A DNA stretch of 64,000 bases from CAVPTL01 sp963727235 (GTDB lineage: Bacteria > Actinomycetota > Thermoleophilia > Gaiellales > JAICJC01), in NCBI GenBank assembly GCA_963727235.1, contig CAVSFZ010000026.1:186001-250000 (forward strand). Direction: 5' to 3'. Below are positions 1-8,783 of the stretch, in pieces. Positions within the stretch are counted from its first letter, which is position 1. Each line of letters opens with the position of its first letter. The notes under the pieces are model-generated. The model worked only from the letters and a program-made list of their open reading frames with translations. It did no database searches and was not told the origin of the DNA. A program made the position numbers and the translations under genes.

Positions 1-134
1 TCCGCGGCCGAGCGCACTCCGGATGCCCCGTCACCGGCCTCCGCGACCACCTCGAAGCCCTCCAACTCGAGCACAGCACGGGCACGAGCGCGGAAGCCTG
101 AGTGGTCATCAACGATCAGAACCGACGGACACAT
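1..134 (-). CDS. Response regulator, N-terminal receiver fragment (cut by window edge)
   Basis: Only the first 44 or so codons lie in the window. Reading leftward from the ATG at 134, the protein begins MCPSVLIVDDHSGFRARAR. This is the first beta strand and acidic pair (Asp9-Asp10) of a CheY-like receiver, followed by the helix typical of NarL/FixJ regulators. The phospho-accepting Asp and any DNA-binding domain lie outside the window. An upstream ATG at 150 is out of frame, so 134 is the supported start. It is divergent from the MMPL transporter; the 217-bp gap contains a 6-bp inverted repeat (CACACC/GGTGTG, about 180-200) and nothing else recognisable. A NarL-type output domain is inferred from sequence style only. 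Confidence 0.7.
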   Translation of the reverse strand, partial: MCPSVLIVDDHSGFRARARAVLELEGFEVVAEAGDGASGVRSAA

Positions 135-351
135 GCGGTAATCGTCGCATACGCGTCCCCGCTCCGCGATACGGCTAGCCACACCATTCGCGACGGTGTG
201 CAACCACGGTACGGATAACCCCACCCCCACCCCGGAGATACCCACCATCCATTCGCCTGCCTGCTCCACCGCCACAGCGCCGGGGCTCGTCGAAGCTGGG
301 CTGGTCATCACCGAGACCTCGTGTTTCGGGCAATCGATCCAAGGAGTCAAA

Positions 352-2571
352 ATGTTGCGCAAGGGACACCAGGGAGGAATCGCCGCTCGCGTTGGAGGTT
401 GGAGCGCGCGGCACAAGAAGTCCGTGCTCGTCGGCTGGCTCGTGTTCGTCGTGCTTGCGGTCGTGCTCGGATCTGCGGTTGGTACCAAGAGCCTGACCCC
501 GGCCGATTCGTTCGTCGGCCAGTCCGGCAAGGCGGAGAAGACGCTCGAGCAGCACTTCCCCACCCCCGCCCATGAAGAGGCGCTGATCTACAGCTCCTCC
601 ATGAAATCCAGCGACCCGGCGTTCAAGGCCGCGATCGCGAACATCCGCAACAGCGTCGCCAAGATCCCCGTGGTCAGCAACGTGCGGGCGGCCAACGACG
701 CCAACGGTACAGGCCTCGTTTCCAAGGACGGCCACTCCGCGCTCGTGACGTTCGATATCAAGGGCGACAAGCAGACCGCCGGCGATCGCATCGCCCCGGT
801 CGAGGCCGCCATCCACGCTGCCCAGAAGCAGTACCCCCAGCTGCGCATCGAGCAGTTCGGCGATGCCAGCGTGGGCACCCAGATCGACAAGTCAATCCAG
901 CACGACCTGAAGCGGGCCGAGACGCTGTCTCTGCCGGTGACGCTGATCATCCTGATCATCGCCTTCGGTGCCCTGGTCGCTGCCGGTGTGCCCGTGCTCC
1001 TGGCAATCTCGGGCGTGATCGCCACCCTCGGCTTGGTGGCGATTCCCAGCCACGTCTTCCCGATCGACGAGAACACATCGATCGTGATCACGCTGATCGG
1101 CATGGCTGTGGGAGTGGACTACTCGCTCTTCTACCTCAAGCGCGAGCGTGAAGAACGACTGGCAGGTCGCGACGAGCTGAGCGCGGTCGAGATCGCATCG
1201 GCCACCTCGGGTCGCGCGATCCTGATCTCTGGGTTCACCGTGATGGTGGCAATGGCCGGACAGTTCCTGACCGGCGACAAGGGCTCGACATCGTTCGCGG
1301 TCGGCACGATCATGGTTGTGGCCGTGGCGATGCTGGGCTCGCTGACCGCGCTGCCGGCGATGCTGGCACTGCTCGGACGGCATGTCGAGAAGGGCCGCGT
1401 CCGGATTCCGTTCATGCGCCGCCGCCGGCCCGCCCGCACCGAGTCGCGCGTGTGGTCTGCCGTGCTCGACCGTGTGCTTCGGCGCCCGGCGCTCTCGGCG
1501 GTCGTCTCGGTGATGGTGTTGCTGGCAATCGCGTCACCCGCACTGCACTTCAAGATCCACAACACCGGGATCAATGACCTGCCCCCCAACCTGCCCGGAG
1601 TGACGGTGCTGCACCATCTCGAGCAGGCATTCCCCAACGGCGAGTCTCCGGCGATCGTGGTCATCCAGGGTGATGACACCACCTCACCTGCGGTAACCCA
1701 GCAGATCGCCAAGCTGCGCACCGAGGCGCTGGCAAGTGGCGTTGCTCACCAGCCGGTCGCGATCGATACCAACAAGTCCCACACGGTGACCACGGTGGCG
1801 TTGCCGCTGGCCGGAAACGGCAGCAACCACGCCTCCAAGCAGGCCCTCGACACTCTGCGGGATCAGCTGATCCCCCAGACCGTCGGCCAGGTCGACGGTG
1901 TTCAGGCCAACGTCACCGGTGAGACCGCCGTCAACAAGGATCAGATGGATCGGCTGATCCAGAACACCCCGCTGGTGTTCGGATTCGTGCTCAGCCTGGC
2001 GTTCATCCTGCTGCTGGTCACGTTCCGCTCGATCGTGATCCCGATCAAGGCGATCATCCTCAACCTGCTGTCGGTCGCCGCCGCCTACGGCGTCCTGGTC
2101 ACCGTGTTCCAGGACGGTCACGGAGCGTCACTGCTGGGATTCAACCCCACCGGCGGTGTTGCACCCTGGCTACCGCTGTTCCTGTTCGTGATCCTGTTCG
2201 GGCTCTCGATGGACTACCACGTGTTCATCCTCAGCCGGATCAAGGAGCTGGTCGACAACGGCGTCAGCAATGACGAGGCCGTCGCCAAGGGCATCAAGTC
2301 CACGGCGGGTGTGGTCACCAGCGCGGCTGTGGTCATGGTGGGAGTGTTCGGGATCTTCATCACCCTCAGCCTGGTCGACTTCAAGGAGTTCGGTGTCGGC
2401 CTGGCCTCGGCCATCCTGATCGACGCCACCATCATCCGCGGCGTGCTCCTGCCCGCCTCGATGAAGCTCCTGGGAGACTGGAACTGGTACCTGCCCAAGC
2501 CGCTGCAGTGGCTGCCCCGGTTCAGCTTCGAGGGCGAGCGGCAGGCGATTCCGGAGGCCTCAGGCGACTGA
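352..2571 (+). CDS. MMPL/RND family membrane transporter
   Basis: A 739-residue inner-membrane exporter of the MmpL class of RND proteins, which use the proton gradient to move lipids or hydrophobic compounds. The two-fold RND layout is visible: a first membrane segment near residues 24-44, a large outside loop to about 195, five segments to about 345, then a repeat of the pattern with a second loop and a last block of segments. Each half carries the Asp-Tyr pair of the proton relay (Asp256-Tyr257 and Asp621-Tyr622). The ATG at 352 is chosen because AAGGAG sits 5 nt upstream; the frame is open further left without support. It is monocistronic, and a GC-rich hairpin follows the stop. The substrate cannot be told from sequence. 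Confidence 0.9.
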   Translation: MLRKGHQGGIAARVGGWSARHKKSVLVGWLVFVVLAVVLGSAVGTKSLTPADSFVGQSGKAEKTLEQHFPTPAHEEALIYSSSMKSSDPAFKAAIANIRNSVAKIPVVSNVRAANDANGTGLVSKDGHSALVTFDIKGDKQTAGDRIAPVEAAIHAAQKQYPQLRIEQFGDASVGTQIDKSIQHDLKRAETLSLPVTLIILIIAFGALVAAGVPVLLAISGVIATLGLVAIPSHVFPIDENTSIVITLIGMAVGVDYSLFYLKREREERLAGRDELSAVEIASATSGRAILISGFTVMVAMAGQFLTGDKGSTSFAVGTIMVVAVAMLGSLTALPAMLALLGRHVEKGRVRIPFMRRRRPARTESRVWSAVLDRVLRRPALSAVVSVMVLLAIASPALHFKIHNTGINDLPPNLPGVTVLHHLEQAFPNGESPAIVVIQGDDTTSPAVTQQIAKLRTEALASGVAHQPVAIDTNKSHTVTTVALPLAGNGSNHASKQALDTLRDQLIPQTVGQVDGVQANVTGETAVNKDQMDRLIQNTPLVFGFVLSLAFILLLVTFRSIVIPIKAIILNLLSVAAAYGVLVTVFQDGHGASLLGFNPTGGVAPWLPLFLFVILFGLSMDYHVFILSRIKELVDNGVSNDEAVAKGIKSTAGVVTSAAVVMVGVFGIFITLSLVDFKEFGVGLASAILIDATIIRGVLLPASMKLLGDWNWYLPKPLQWLPRFSFEGERQAIPEASGD

Positions 2572-2605
2572 TCTGACCCTCCACCGAAAGCAGCACGTGA
2601 TACTC

Positions 2606-2631
2606 GAGCGGCCCGCCCCGGCGGGCCGCTC
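2606..2631. terminator. Bidirectional GC-rich hairpin terminator
   Basis: GAGCGGCCCGCC and GGCGGGCCGCTC form a 12-bp perfect inverted repeat between two convergent genes: the MMPL transporter ends at 2571 and the cyclase-regulator fusion ends at 2640. It is followed on the plus strand by GTGTTGTCT, a weak T-rich run. The position between two 3' ends supports a shared terminator. Confidence 0.65.
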
Positions 2632-2639
2632 GTGTTGTC

Positions 2640-3842
2640 TCAGGAGCCCAGCAGCGTGAGCACCGCCCGCACCCGGCGGTGATCCTCGGCGGTGGCGGTC
2701 AGCCCGAGCTTGGCGAAGATGTTGGTGACGTGCTTCTCGACCGCCCGCTCGGTCACCACCAGCCTCGCGGCGATGCCATGGTTGGAGAGCCCCTCGGCCA
2801 TCAGCTCCAGCACCTCCCGTTCCCGCGGGGTGAGCGCACCCAGGGGATCATCCGAGCGCGGCCGGCCCACCAGCATCGCCACCACAGCCGGGTCGAGCGC
2901 CGAGCCTCCGGCGGCCACCCGGCGGACGGCGTCGGTGAACTCGTCGACGTTGGCCACGGTGTCCTTCAGCAGGTAGCCGGTGCCCTCGGTGCGTTCGCCC
3001 AAGAGCGCTGTCGCGTACTCGGCCTCGACGTACTGGGACAGCACCAGCACCCCCACCTGCGGATATCGCTCGCGGATGCGGCCGGCGGCCTGGAGCCCTT
3101 CGTCGGTATGCGTGGGAGGCATGCGAATGTCGATGATCGCCACGTCGGGCTTGGAGAAGCCCACCCGCCGCACCAGATCATCGGGATTGTCAGCCTGGCC
3201 GACGACCTCGAATCCGGCCTGTTCCAGCAGCCGCACAATGCCCTCGCGGAGCAGCACCGAGTCGTCTGCGACCACCACCCGCACCGCCGCAGGCGTTCCC
3301 GGATTGGGTTGTGGACCGAGCCCCTCGATCAGCACCTCGAACACCGCCACCGGACGATCGAAGTCCTTCAGCGGCCACTCTCCCAGGTCGCGCACCGACG
3401 TTCCCGGCGGCAGATCGTCCGCCACCACCACGCGGGTCGACTGCGACAGCAGGATCTGGCCGCCCCTGCCCACCTGGCACAACCGCGCGGCGAGGTGCAC
3501 GCCCATCCCGTGGTAGCCCTCCTCGGCCCTCCGCGGCTCACCTGTGTGCAGGGCCATACGAGTCAGAACCGGTGCATCATCCGGCCATTCGTGCACAGCC
3601 ATCGTCTGCTGCGCCGCCACCGCCGCAGCAACGCCGTCGCGGGCACTGGGAAAGGCGATGAAGCTGCCGTCTCCACTCGTGTCCACCTCGCGGCCGCCGT
3701 GGGCTTCCGCCGCCTCGCGCAGAAGCCTGCGGTGGTCGGCCAGCAGATCGCCGTAGCGATCGCCGAGCTTGCGGATGAGATTGGTGGAACCCTCCAGGTC
3801 GGTGAACATGAGGGTGACTGTGCCGGTGGGGAGATCGGCCAT
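2640..3842 (-). CDS. Class III nucleotidyl cyclase - receiver - LuxR-HTH fusion regulator
   Basis: A 400-residue fusion of three domains. Residues 7-170 are a class III adenylate/guanylate cyclase homology domain with TLMFTDLEGST (metal Asp15) and the second metal Asp58 in TSGDG. The transition-state Asn is replaced by His (GVHLAARL, His116) while the Arg (Arg120) remains, a change seen in cyclase-like regulators whose activity is uncertain. Residues 187-310 are a receiver with phospho-acceptor Asp238 and Lys293. Residues 336-395 are a LuxR/NarL helix-turn-helix (LTPREREVLELMAEGLSN). It probably links a nucleotide or cyclase-fold signal to phosphorylation-dependent DNA binding; no partner kinase is adjacent. 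It is convergent with the MMPL gene, and no clear Shine-Dalgarno site is seen. Confidence 0.88.
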   Translation of the reverse strand: MADLPTGTVTLMFTDLEGSTNLIRKLGDRYGDLLADHRRLLREAAEAHGGREVDTSGDGSFIAFPSARDGVAAAVAAQQTMAVHEWPDDAPVLTRMALHTGEPRRAEEGYHGMGVHLAARLCQVGRGGQILLSQSTRVVVADDLPPGTSVRDLGEWPLKDFDRPVAVFEVLIEGLGPQPNPGTPAAVRVVVADDSVLLREGIVRLLEQAGFEVVGQADNPDDLVRRVGFSKPDVAIIDIRMPPTHTDEGLQAAGRIRERYPQVGVLVLSQYVEAEYATALLGERTEGTGYLLKDTVANVDEFTDAVRRVAAGGSALDPAVVAMLVGRPRSDDPLGALTPREREVLELMAEGLSNHGIAARLVVTERAVEKHVTNIFAKLGLTATAEDHRRVRAVLTLLGS

Positions 3843-3945
3843 CTGTGCCGCCTGGCTTCGGGGCAGTCGATGCTACCGGGTGGAGGGCGAGAGCGTGCGA
3901 CAGCCCACCCCCGGTACCACCCGATCGGACCACCCGCTCGGACTC

Positions 3946-3974
3946 TTGACGCGTTCTCGGGTGCGGCGTAGAGT
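3946..3974 (+). promoter_or_regulatory. Sigma70-type promoter for a leaderless small gene
   Basis: TTGACG (3946-3951), a 17-nt spacer and TAGAGT (3969-3974). Transcription should start near 3981 and the ATG is at 3985, so the mRNA would be essentially leaderless, which fits the absence of a ribosome-binding site. Confidence 0.7.
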
Positions 3975-3984
3975 CGGCGCTGCC

Positions 3985-4158
3985 ATGACGCTGGATGCCG
4001 CCGAACTCGAGGAAATCGCTGGGTTGCTGCAGCGACTCGAAGGCATCCAGGCCGCCGCCATCACCACCGAGGCAGAACTCGCCCAGCGCCAAGCTGAGCT
4101 GATTGCGATCAAGGGTCGGGCCTGCCAGATCGCCGAGAAGCTCGGCTACCAGGCCTGA
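3985..4158 (+). CDS. Small acidic helical protein of unknown function
   Basis: A 57-residue protein. It is rich in Ala, Glu and Leu with regular hydrophobic spacing (LEEIAGLLQRLEGIQ, then TTEAELAQRQAELIAIK) and is likely a helical hairpin or short coiled coil; there are no Cys pairs or membrane segments. I do not recognise a family. The ATG at 3985 is selected because a consensus promoter ends 10 nt before it; the frame is open further upstream but overlaps the promoter. It stands alone between the divergent cyclase fusion and the convergent small membrane protein. Confidence 0.6.
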   Translation: MTLDAAELEEIAGLLQRLEGIQAAAITTEAELAQRQAELIAIKGRACQIAEKLGYQA

Positions 4159-4168
4159 GCCGAACAGC

Positions 4169-4366
4169 CTACGGCCGCGCGGCCACCACCACGGCGGTCA
4201 CCAGCAGAAACGATGCCACGGCGAGCAGCAGGATCCCGCTCGCCATCACCCCCACCATCAGCTCCCGCACGCCCATCGCTCCACAGACCAGCGTGCCTGC
4301 CGTCAGCATCAACGGCACTCCGGTGACCAGGGCGCGCACTGGGACATAGTCTTCGCGATTGTCCAC
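4169..4366 (-). CDS. Small two-helix membrane protein
   Basis: A 65-residue protein starting at a GTG. After an N-terminus containing VPVRALVTG it has two hydrophobic segments, about residues 15-32 and 38-60 (MASGILLLAVASFLLVTAVVV), so it is a small inner-membrane protein with two spans. No family is recognised. It converges with the 57-residue protein, leaving 10 nt between the stops. A TAACGT-like -10 box sits about 8 nt before the GTG, in keeping with a leaderless start, but no good -35 is seen. Confidence 0.5.
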   Translation of the reverse strand: MDNREDYVPVRALVTGVPLMLTAGTLVCGAMGVRELMVGVMASGILLLAVASFLLVTAVVVAARP

Positions 4367-4434
4367 ATCGTCACGTTACGTCGGCGGCGAGCGCAGCGCA
4401 CTGGGGGGAACCCCCCAATATCCACCTGGCACGG

Positions 4435-5931
4435 TCAGGCGGCGAGGGAGGTGCGATCGCGTCCGTCCGCTTTGGACGTGTAGAGCGCGCGATCGGCCCG
4501 TGCGATCAACTCGTGCGTGTTCTCCTCGCCGTCCCAGGTCGCGACTCCCGACGACGCCGTCGCACCGTGCGGGATCGCGCGACCAAGCCGGCTCACGATC
4601 TCCACGGCGTGGCGGGAGTCGCAGCCGGGCAGCGCAATCACGAACTCGTCGCCGCCGACTCGGGCGAGCAGGTCACCCGCGCGCAACTCGCGCTTCCAGG
4701 CCGTGGCGGCGTCACGCAGCAGCGCGTCCCCCGCGGCGTGCCCGTGCTCGTCGTTCCAGGCCTTGAAGTGATCGAGGTCGAGCACGGCCACCGAGATGGT
4801 CGTCTGGGCGATCGCGGCGTCGGCCATCTCCCGCTCGATCAACGCGTCCCACCAGCGCCGGTTGGGAAGACCGGTGAGCGGATCGGTCGCGGCGGCCGTG
4901 GTCAGTGCGTCGCGTCGCCGCACGCCCTCCAGGGCGGTCGCCACCTCGACCGACAACATCTCCATCACGGCGGCCAGTCGGGGGGACACCTCGCGCACCT
5001 GATGCGCCCATCCAACCATCACCACGGCGACCTGCTCCCCCTGGGAGAGCACCGGCCAGAACAGCACCGCAGCCGTCCCGAACTCTTCCCCCAGCTGGGC
5101 ATCGAGGCGGGGATCGTTGATCGCGTCAGACGAGAAGAGCTGCTGTCCCTCGCGGAACGCCTGGGCCACACCGGAGTGGTGTTGATCGATCGCAACCGAC
5201 ACGCCCCGGTGCCCGGGATCAGAGGTGGCTGTGGCCTCCAGCCGGTCGTCGGGAGCCGGCTCCCACAGGGCGGCCACGGTGGCCTCGGACAGATCGAGCA
5301 CCGCCGCGCAGATCGCGTCGCGAGCGGTCTCGCTATCGGCCGCAGCGGCGATGGTGCGGTTCAGCGCCGCCAACCGGCCGAGGTTTGCGGTCTCACGGGC
5401 CTGAACCTCGAGAGCGTCCTGCAGGCGATCGACCAGCGACTTGACCGCCCAGCCGACGACGCCGCACACCCCCACCAGCAGCGCCAGCTTGCGCCATTCC
5501 GTGGTCGAATACTCGGGCGAGCCGATCACCAGGATCGGCGCCGCCATGGCCAGGGCCACCCCTCCCACGACCGCGACCACTTCCCAGCGCTCCCCGTACA
5601 GCGCAACCCACAGCACCGGGAGCATCAGCAGCACCGCAAATCCCGATTGCCCGCCGCCGGTTCCCTCCCGCAGCAGCACCACCGAGATCACGTAGGAGTA
5701 GGCCACCCCGGTGGCCGCTATCCTCGGCAGGCGCGACCAGTCGGCCCACAGCATTGCCGCCAGAACGCCCACCACGATCGCGAGCGACAGCGCCACATAC
5801 CCAGCGTTGATGGGGTTGGCGTCGAGCGCAACCAGCGGATAGGCGATCAGCGCGACGGCCGCGAACGGAGCAACCGCGCGCAGCCTGGCACCACCAATTT
5901 CGTCCGCCTTGGCGCGGAAACCCGCTTCCAT
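4435..5931 (-). CDS. Membrane-anchored GAF-GGDEF diguanylate cyclase
   Basis: A 498-residue protein predicted to make cyclic di-GMP from two GTP. Residues 20-170 hold about six hydrophobic segments (an MASE-like sensor, family not identified). Residues 190-340 fit a GAF domain. The last 160 residues are a GGDEF domain with the exact GGDEF signature near residue 427 and metal Asp in VLDLDHFK. An RxxD inhibitory site (RAGD) lies five residues before GGDEF, so product inhibition is expected. There is no EAL or HD-GYP domain. The ATG at 5931 is preferred; a TTG two codons upstream is possible. Upstream lies a cluster of palindromic repeats. The signal sensed is unknown. Confidence 0.88.
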   Translation of the reverse strand: MEAGFRAKADEIGGARLRAVAPFAAVALIAYPLVALDANPINAGYVALSLAIVVGVLAAMLWADWSRLPRIAATGVAYSYVISVVLLREGTGGGQSGFAVLLMLPVLWVALYGERWEVVAVVGGVALAMAAPILVIGSPEYSTTEWRKLALLVGVCGVVGWAVKSLVDRLQDALEVQARETANLGRLAALNRTIAAAADSETARDAICAAVLDLSEATVAALWEPAPDDRLEATATSDPGHRGVSVAIDQHHSGVAQAFREGQQLFSSDAINDPRLDAQLGEEFGTAAVLFWPVLSQGEQVAVVMVGWAHQVREVSPRLAAVMEMLSVEVATALEGVRRRDALTTAAATDPLTGLPNRRWWDALIEREMADAAIAQTTISVAVLDLDHFKAWNDEHGHAAGDALLRDAATAWKRELRAGDLLARVGGDEFVIALPGCDSRHAVEIVSRLGRAIPHGATASSGVATWDGEENTHELIARADRALYTSKADGRDRTSLAA

Positions 5932-5992
5932 AGCCAAACAGTCGGCATTTCAGGGGCACCCACCCTCCCCCATCCGGGGGAGTGCGGCCCTG

Positions 5993-6025
5993 GGTGAATA
6001 ACGGTGCCTGGCACCGTTGTTCACC
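5993..6025. repeat. Palindromic REP-like element, copy 1
   Basis: 16-bp arms around a central T at 6009 with core GGTGCCTGGCACC and outer GGTGAATAAC / GTTGTTCACC; one G-T mismatch. It lies between the diguanylate cyclase start and the typA 3' end, 62 bp from copy 2. In this copy neither arm provides a stop codon for a gene. Confidence 0.85.
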
Positions 6026-6049
6026 GTCGTACGCCCAGCAACGCTCAAC

Positions 6050-6082
6050 TACGACAGGCGCCCTGAGGCGCAGGCCCAACGG
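6050..6082. repeat. Companion repeat, copy A
   Basis: A 33-bp stretch beginning TACGACAGGCGCCCTGAGGC and ending GGCCCAACGG. It recurs at 55359-55390 with two substitutions and one indel. Both copies are adjacent to a GGTGCCTGGCACC palindrome, which suggests it belongs to the same repeated element. Confidence 0.7.
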
Positions 6083-6087
6083 GCCAG

Positions 6088-6130
6088 CCGCGGTGAATAA
6101 TTGGTGCCTGGCACCAATTATTCACCGCGG
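6088..6130. repeat. Palindromic REP-like element, copy 2
   Basis: Perfect inverted repeat with 21-bp arms around the central T at 6109; inner arm GTGAATAATTGGTGCC, extended outward by CCGCG. The right arm, read on the minus strand, encodes the last residues and stop of TypA (GGT GAA TAA). Confidence 0.9.
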
Positions 6131-7953
6131 GCGCGGGCGGCTTTGGAGCGTTGGCTGTTGCGCTCGGATGCGCCCAGGATGGCCTTTCGCAGCCGGATGT
6201 TGGCCGGTGTGACCTCGATGCACTCGCCGTCTTGGATGTACTCGATGGCCTGATCGAGGCTCATCGTGTGCGGTGGGTTGAGCCGCACCAGCACCTCGGC
6301 ATTGGAGCGCACGTTGGTCATCTGCTTGGCCTTGGTGATGTTGACGTCGAGGTCGTCGGCGCGGCTGTTCTCGCCCACCACCATGCCCTCATAGACCTCT
6401 TCTCCAACGCCCACGAACAGGACGCCGCGCTCCTGCAGAGCCTGAATCGCGTACCCGGTCGCCTGGCCGCGGCGATCGGCAATCAGCGACCCGTTGGGGC
6501 GGTTCTTGATCTCTCCCGCCCACGGCTGGTAGCCCTCGAACACGTGATGCAGCTGCCCCGTCCCCCGCGTCTCGGTCTGGAACTCCGACCGGAAGCCGAG
6601 CAGTCCCCGGGCGGGCACGAGATGCTCCAGCCGCACCCAGCCGGTGCCGTGGTTGTTCATGCTCTCCATCCGCCCCTTACGCAGCGCCAGCGCCTGGATC
6701 ACCACTCCGGCGTACTCCTCGGGGAGATCGATCGAGACCCGCTCGACCGGCTCGTGCAGCTTGCCGTCGACCTCCTTGGTGACCACCCGCGGCTTGCCGA
6801 TAGTGAGCTCGAAGCCCTCCCGGCGCATGATCTCGGCGAGCACCGCGAACTGCAGCTCTCCCCGGCCCTGCACCTCCCACGTATCCGGCCGCTCAGTGTC
6901 GAGCACGCGCAGCGACACGTTGCCCAGGATCTCCTGGTCGAGCCGATCCTTGATCATGCGGGCGGTCAGCTTGGAACCGTCCAGCGAAGCCAGCGGGCTG
7001 GTGTTGGTGCCAAGCGTCATCGAGATCGACGGCTCGTCCACCACGATCAGCGGCAGCGGACGGGGATCGTCGGCGTCGGCGATCGTCTCGCCGATCGTGA
7101 TCTCATCGATACCGGCCACGGCGATGATGTCGCCGGGACCGGCGCTCTCGGCAGGCGCCCGCTCCAGTCCTTCGGTGACCAGCAGCTCGGTCAGCTTTGC
7201 CCGGGTGACGGTGCCGTCACGCCTGCACCAGGCCACGGTGGCTCCCCGCTGGACGGTGCCGTGGCGCACGCGGCAGAGCGCCAGCCGGCCCAGGTAGGGC
7301 GAGGCGTCCAGGTTGGCGACCTGCGCCTGCATGGGATGCTCGGGGATGTGGGTCGGTGCGGGGATGTGGGTCACGATCAGGTCGAGCAGCGGCCTGATGC
7401 TGTCGCCGTCGGCCCCCTGCTCGAGCGTCGCGATCCCCGCCCGCGCATTGCTGTACACGATCGGGAATTCGATCTGAGACGAGTTGGCGTCCTCGTCGAA
7501 GAACAGCTGGTAGACCTCATCGACCACCTCGCCGATGCGCGCATCCGGGCGGTCGATCTTGTTCACCACCAAGATCACGGGGAGATGCGACTGGAGCGCC
7601 TTTCGCAGCACGAACCGGGTCTGAGGCAACGGCCCCTCGCTGGCGTCGACCAGCAGCAGCACGCCGTCCACCATCGACAGGCCTCGCTCGACCTCGCCGC
7701 CGAAATCGGCATGGCCGGGGGTGTCCACGATGTTGATCTTGACCCCGCCGTGGCGCACCGTCGTGTTCTTGGCCAGGATGGTGATGCCGCGTTCCCGCTC
7801 GAGCCCGGCATCCATCACCCGGTCGACCTCCACCTCGTGCTCGGCGAACGTGCCCGACTGGCGCAGCATCGCATCGACCAGAGTGGTTTTGCCGTGGTCG
7901 ACGTGGGCGATGATGGCGATGTTGCGGATATCGGTGCGTGCGATCTCGGTCAT
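6118..7953 (-). CDS. typA: Ribosome-associated translational GTPase TypA/BipA
   Basis: A 611-residue EF-G-like GTPase that acts on the ribosome in 50S assembly and stress adaptation. G1 (AHVDHGKTT), G2 (RGITI), G3 (DTPGHADF) and G4 (NKIDR) are all intact, followed by domain II, the EF-G-like domains III and V, and the TypA-specific C-terminal region (RSNAEVLVRL, then SLDQAIEYIQDGE). The length is that of the family. The ATG at 7953 has only a weak ribosome-binding site. The C-terminal Gly-Glu-stop is encoded by the right arm of palindromic repeat copy 2, so the repeat has fixed the end of this gene. Confidence 0.97.
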   Translation of the reverse strand: MTEIARTDIRNIAIIAHVDHGKTTLVDAMLRQSGTFAEHEVEVDRVMDAGLERERGITILAKNTTVRHGGVKINIVDTPGHADFGGEVERGLSMVDGVLLLVDASEGPLPQTRFVLRKALQSHLPVILVVNKIDRPDARIGEVVDEVYQLFFDEDANSSQIEFPIVYSNARAGIATLEQGADGDSIRPLLDLIVTHIPAPTHIPEHPMQAQVANLDASPYLGRLALCRVRHGTVQRGATVAWCRRDGTVTRAKLTELLVTEGLERAPAESAGPGDIIAVAGIDEITIGETIADADDPRPLPLIVVDEPSISMTLGTNTSPLASLDGSKLTARMIKDRLDQEILGNVSLRVLDTERPDTWEVQGRGELQFAVLAEIMRREGFELTIGKPRVVTKEVDGKLHEPVERVSIDLPEEYAGVVIQALALRKGRMESMNNHGTGWVRLEHLVPARGLLGFRSEFQTETRGTGQLHHVFEGYQPWAGEIKNRPNGSLIADRRGQATGYAIQALQERGVLFVGVGEEVYEGMVVGENSRADDLDVNITKAKQMTNVRSNAEVLVRLNPPHTMSLDQAIEYIQDGECIEVTPANIRLRKAILGASERNSQRSKAARARGE

Positions 7954-7999
7954 GGTGAACCGAGGGAGCCTAGTTACCGGCCCCGCAACCCGATCCCGG

Positions 8000-8689
8000 T
8001 TACGAGGCGAGAATGTTCACGGCCCGGGCCCCCACCAGCAGAAGCGTCATGATCGACGCGCTCGATTGCACCAGCATCAGCAGCTTGGCCCAGTGGGTCA
8101 GCGGCATCGTGTCGGTGGGGCTGAACGCGGTCGAGTTGGTGAAGGAGACGTACAGGTAATCAAAGAAACGCGGATACCAGGATCCGGGCGCGACGTCCGG
8201 GTCGGTCATCTGGGGAAAGGCGAAGTCGCGCCTGGCGTTGGGCTCGCGAAACCGTGCCGGAGGGCCGCCGCCGTCCAACTCCCAGTACCACAGCCCGAAG
8301 GCGATCACGTTGGTGATCCAGATCTGGGCCGCGGCAGCCAGCAGGTCGCGCCCGTGCACGCTCGAATGGGGATCAAGCAGCAGCGCGACCAGGAAGCCCA
8401 GGGCGGTGATATTGGCAAACGAGACAACCCCGGTAATGATCAGCGCCGCCCGCCGCCGCCGGCCCGACTCAACCGCCGATCGGCGCGGCGCGGTCACCGC
8501 CAAAGGGATCAGCAGCAGCAGCTCGAGGCCGGGCACGAAGAACCGGAAGAAGTTGCTGATGCTGTGGCCTGCAATCACCGGCGCCGGCAGCGTCACGTAG
8601 AGCGCCATCGCCACCAGCACCGCGACCGTCGCCGGCCAGCGCGACTCGCTGGTCGGCTGTGCCGCAGCACTGTCCGCCGTTGCAGCCAT
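8000..8689 (-). CDS. Multi-span membrane protein with degenerate channel-like pore loop
   Basis: 229 residues with about five hydrophobic segments. The last third (YLYVSFTNSTAFSPTDTMP, then a hydrophobic helix) has the arrangement of the pore loop and inner helix of two-helix ion channels, but where potassium channels have TVGYGD this protein has STAFSPTD. It may therefore be a DUF1345-like or channel-derived protein that is not potassium selective. The ATG at 8689 is chosen over upstream codons that would run into the divergent small gene. It is 46 bp from typA on the same strand. Confidence 0.6.
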   Translation of the reverse strand: MAATADSAAAQPTSESRWPATVAVLVAMALYVTLPAPVIAGHSISNFFRFFVPGLELLLLIPLAVTAPRRSAVESGRRRRAALIITGVVSFANITALGFLVALLLDPHSSVHGRDLLAAAAQIWITNVIAFGLWYWELDGGGPPARFREPNARRDFAFPQMTDPDVAPGSWYPRFFDYLYVSFTNSTAFSPTDTMPLTHWAKLLMLVQSSASIMTLLLVGARAVNILAS

Positions 8690-8783
8690 GGTGAGCAGTT
8701 CGGCGGTCGCTGCAGACACCCTGCAGGACGGTGATTTCCACATCCTGGATACCGATCCGCGAATGCGGGTATGCGGTCAGGTG

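Noticed and set aside
2679..3971. A 430-codon frame antisense to the cyclase fusion
   Set aside because: No domain and no ribosome-binding site; the opposite strand has three complete domains.
6151..8052. A 633-codon open frame antisense to typA
   Set aside because: It mirrors the high third-position GC of typA, its translation is low in hydrophobic pattern and rich in His, Gln and Arg, and typA is unmistakable on the other strand.
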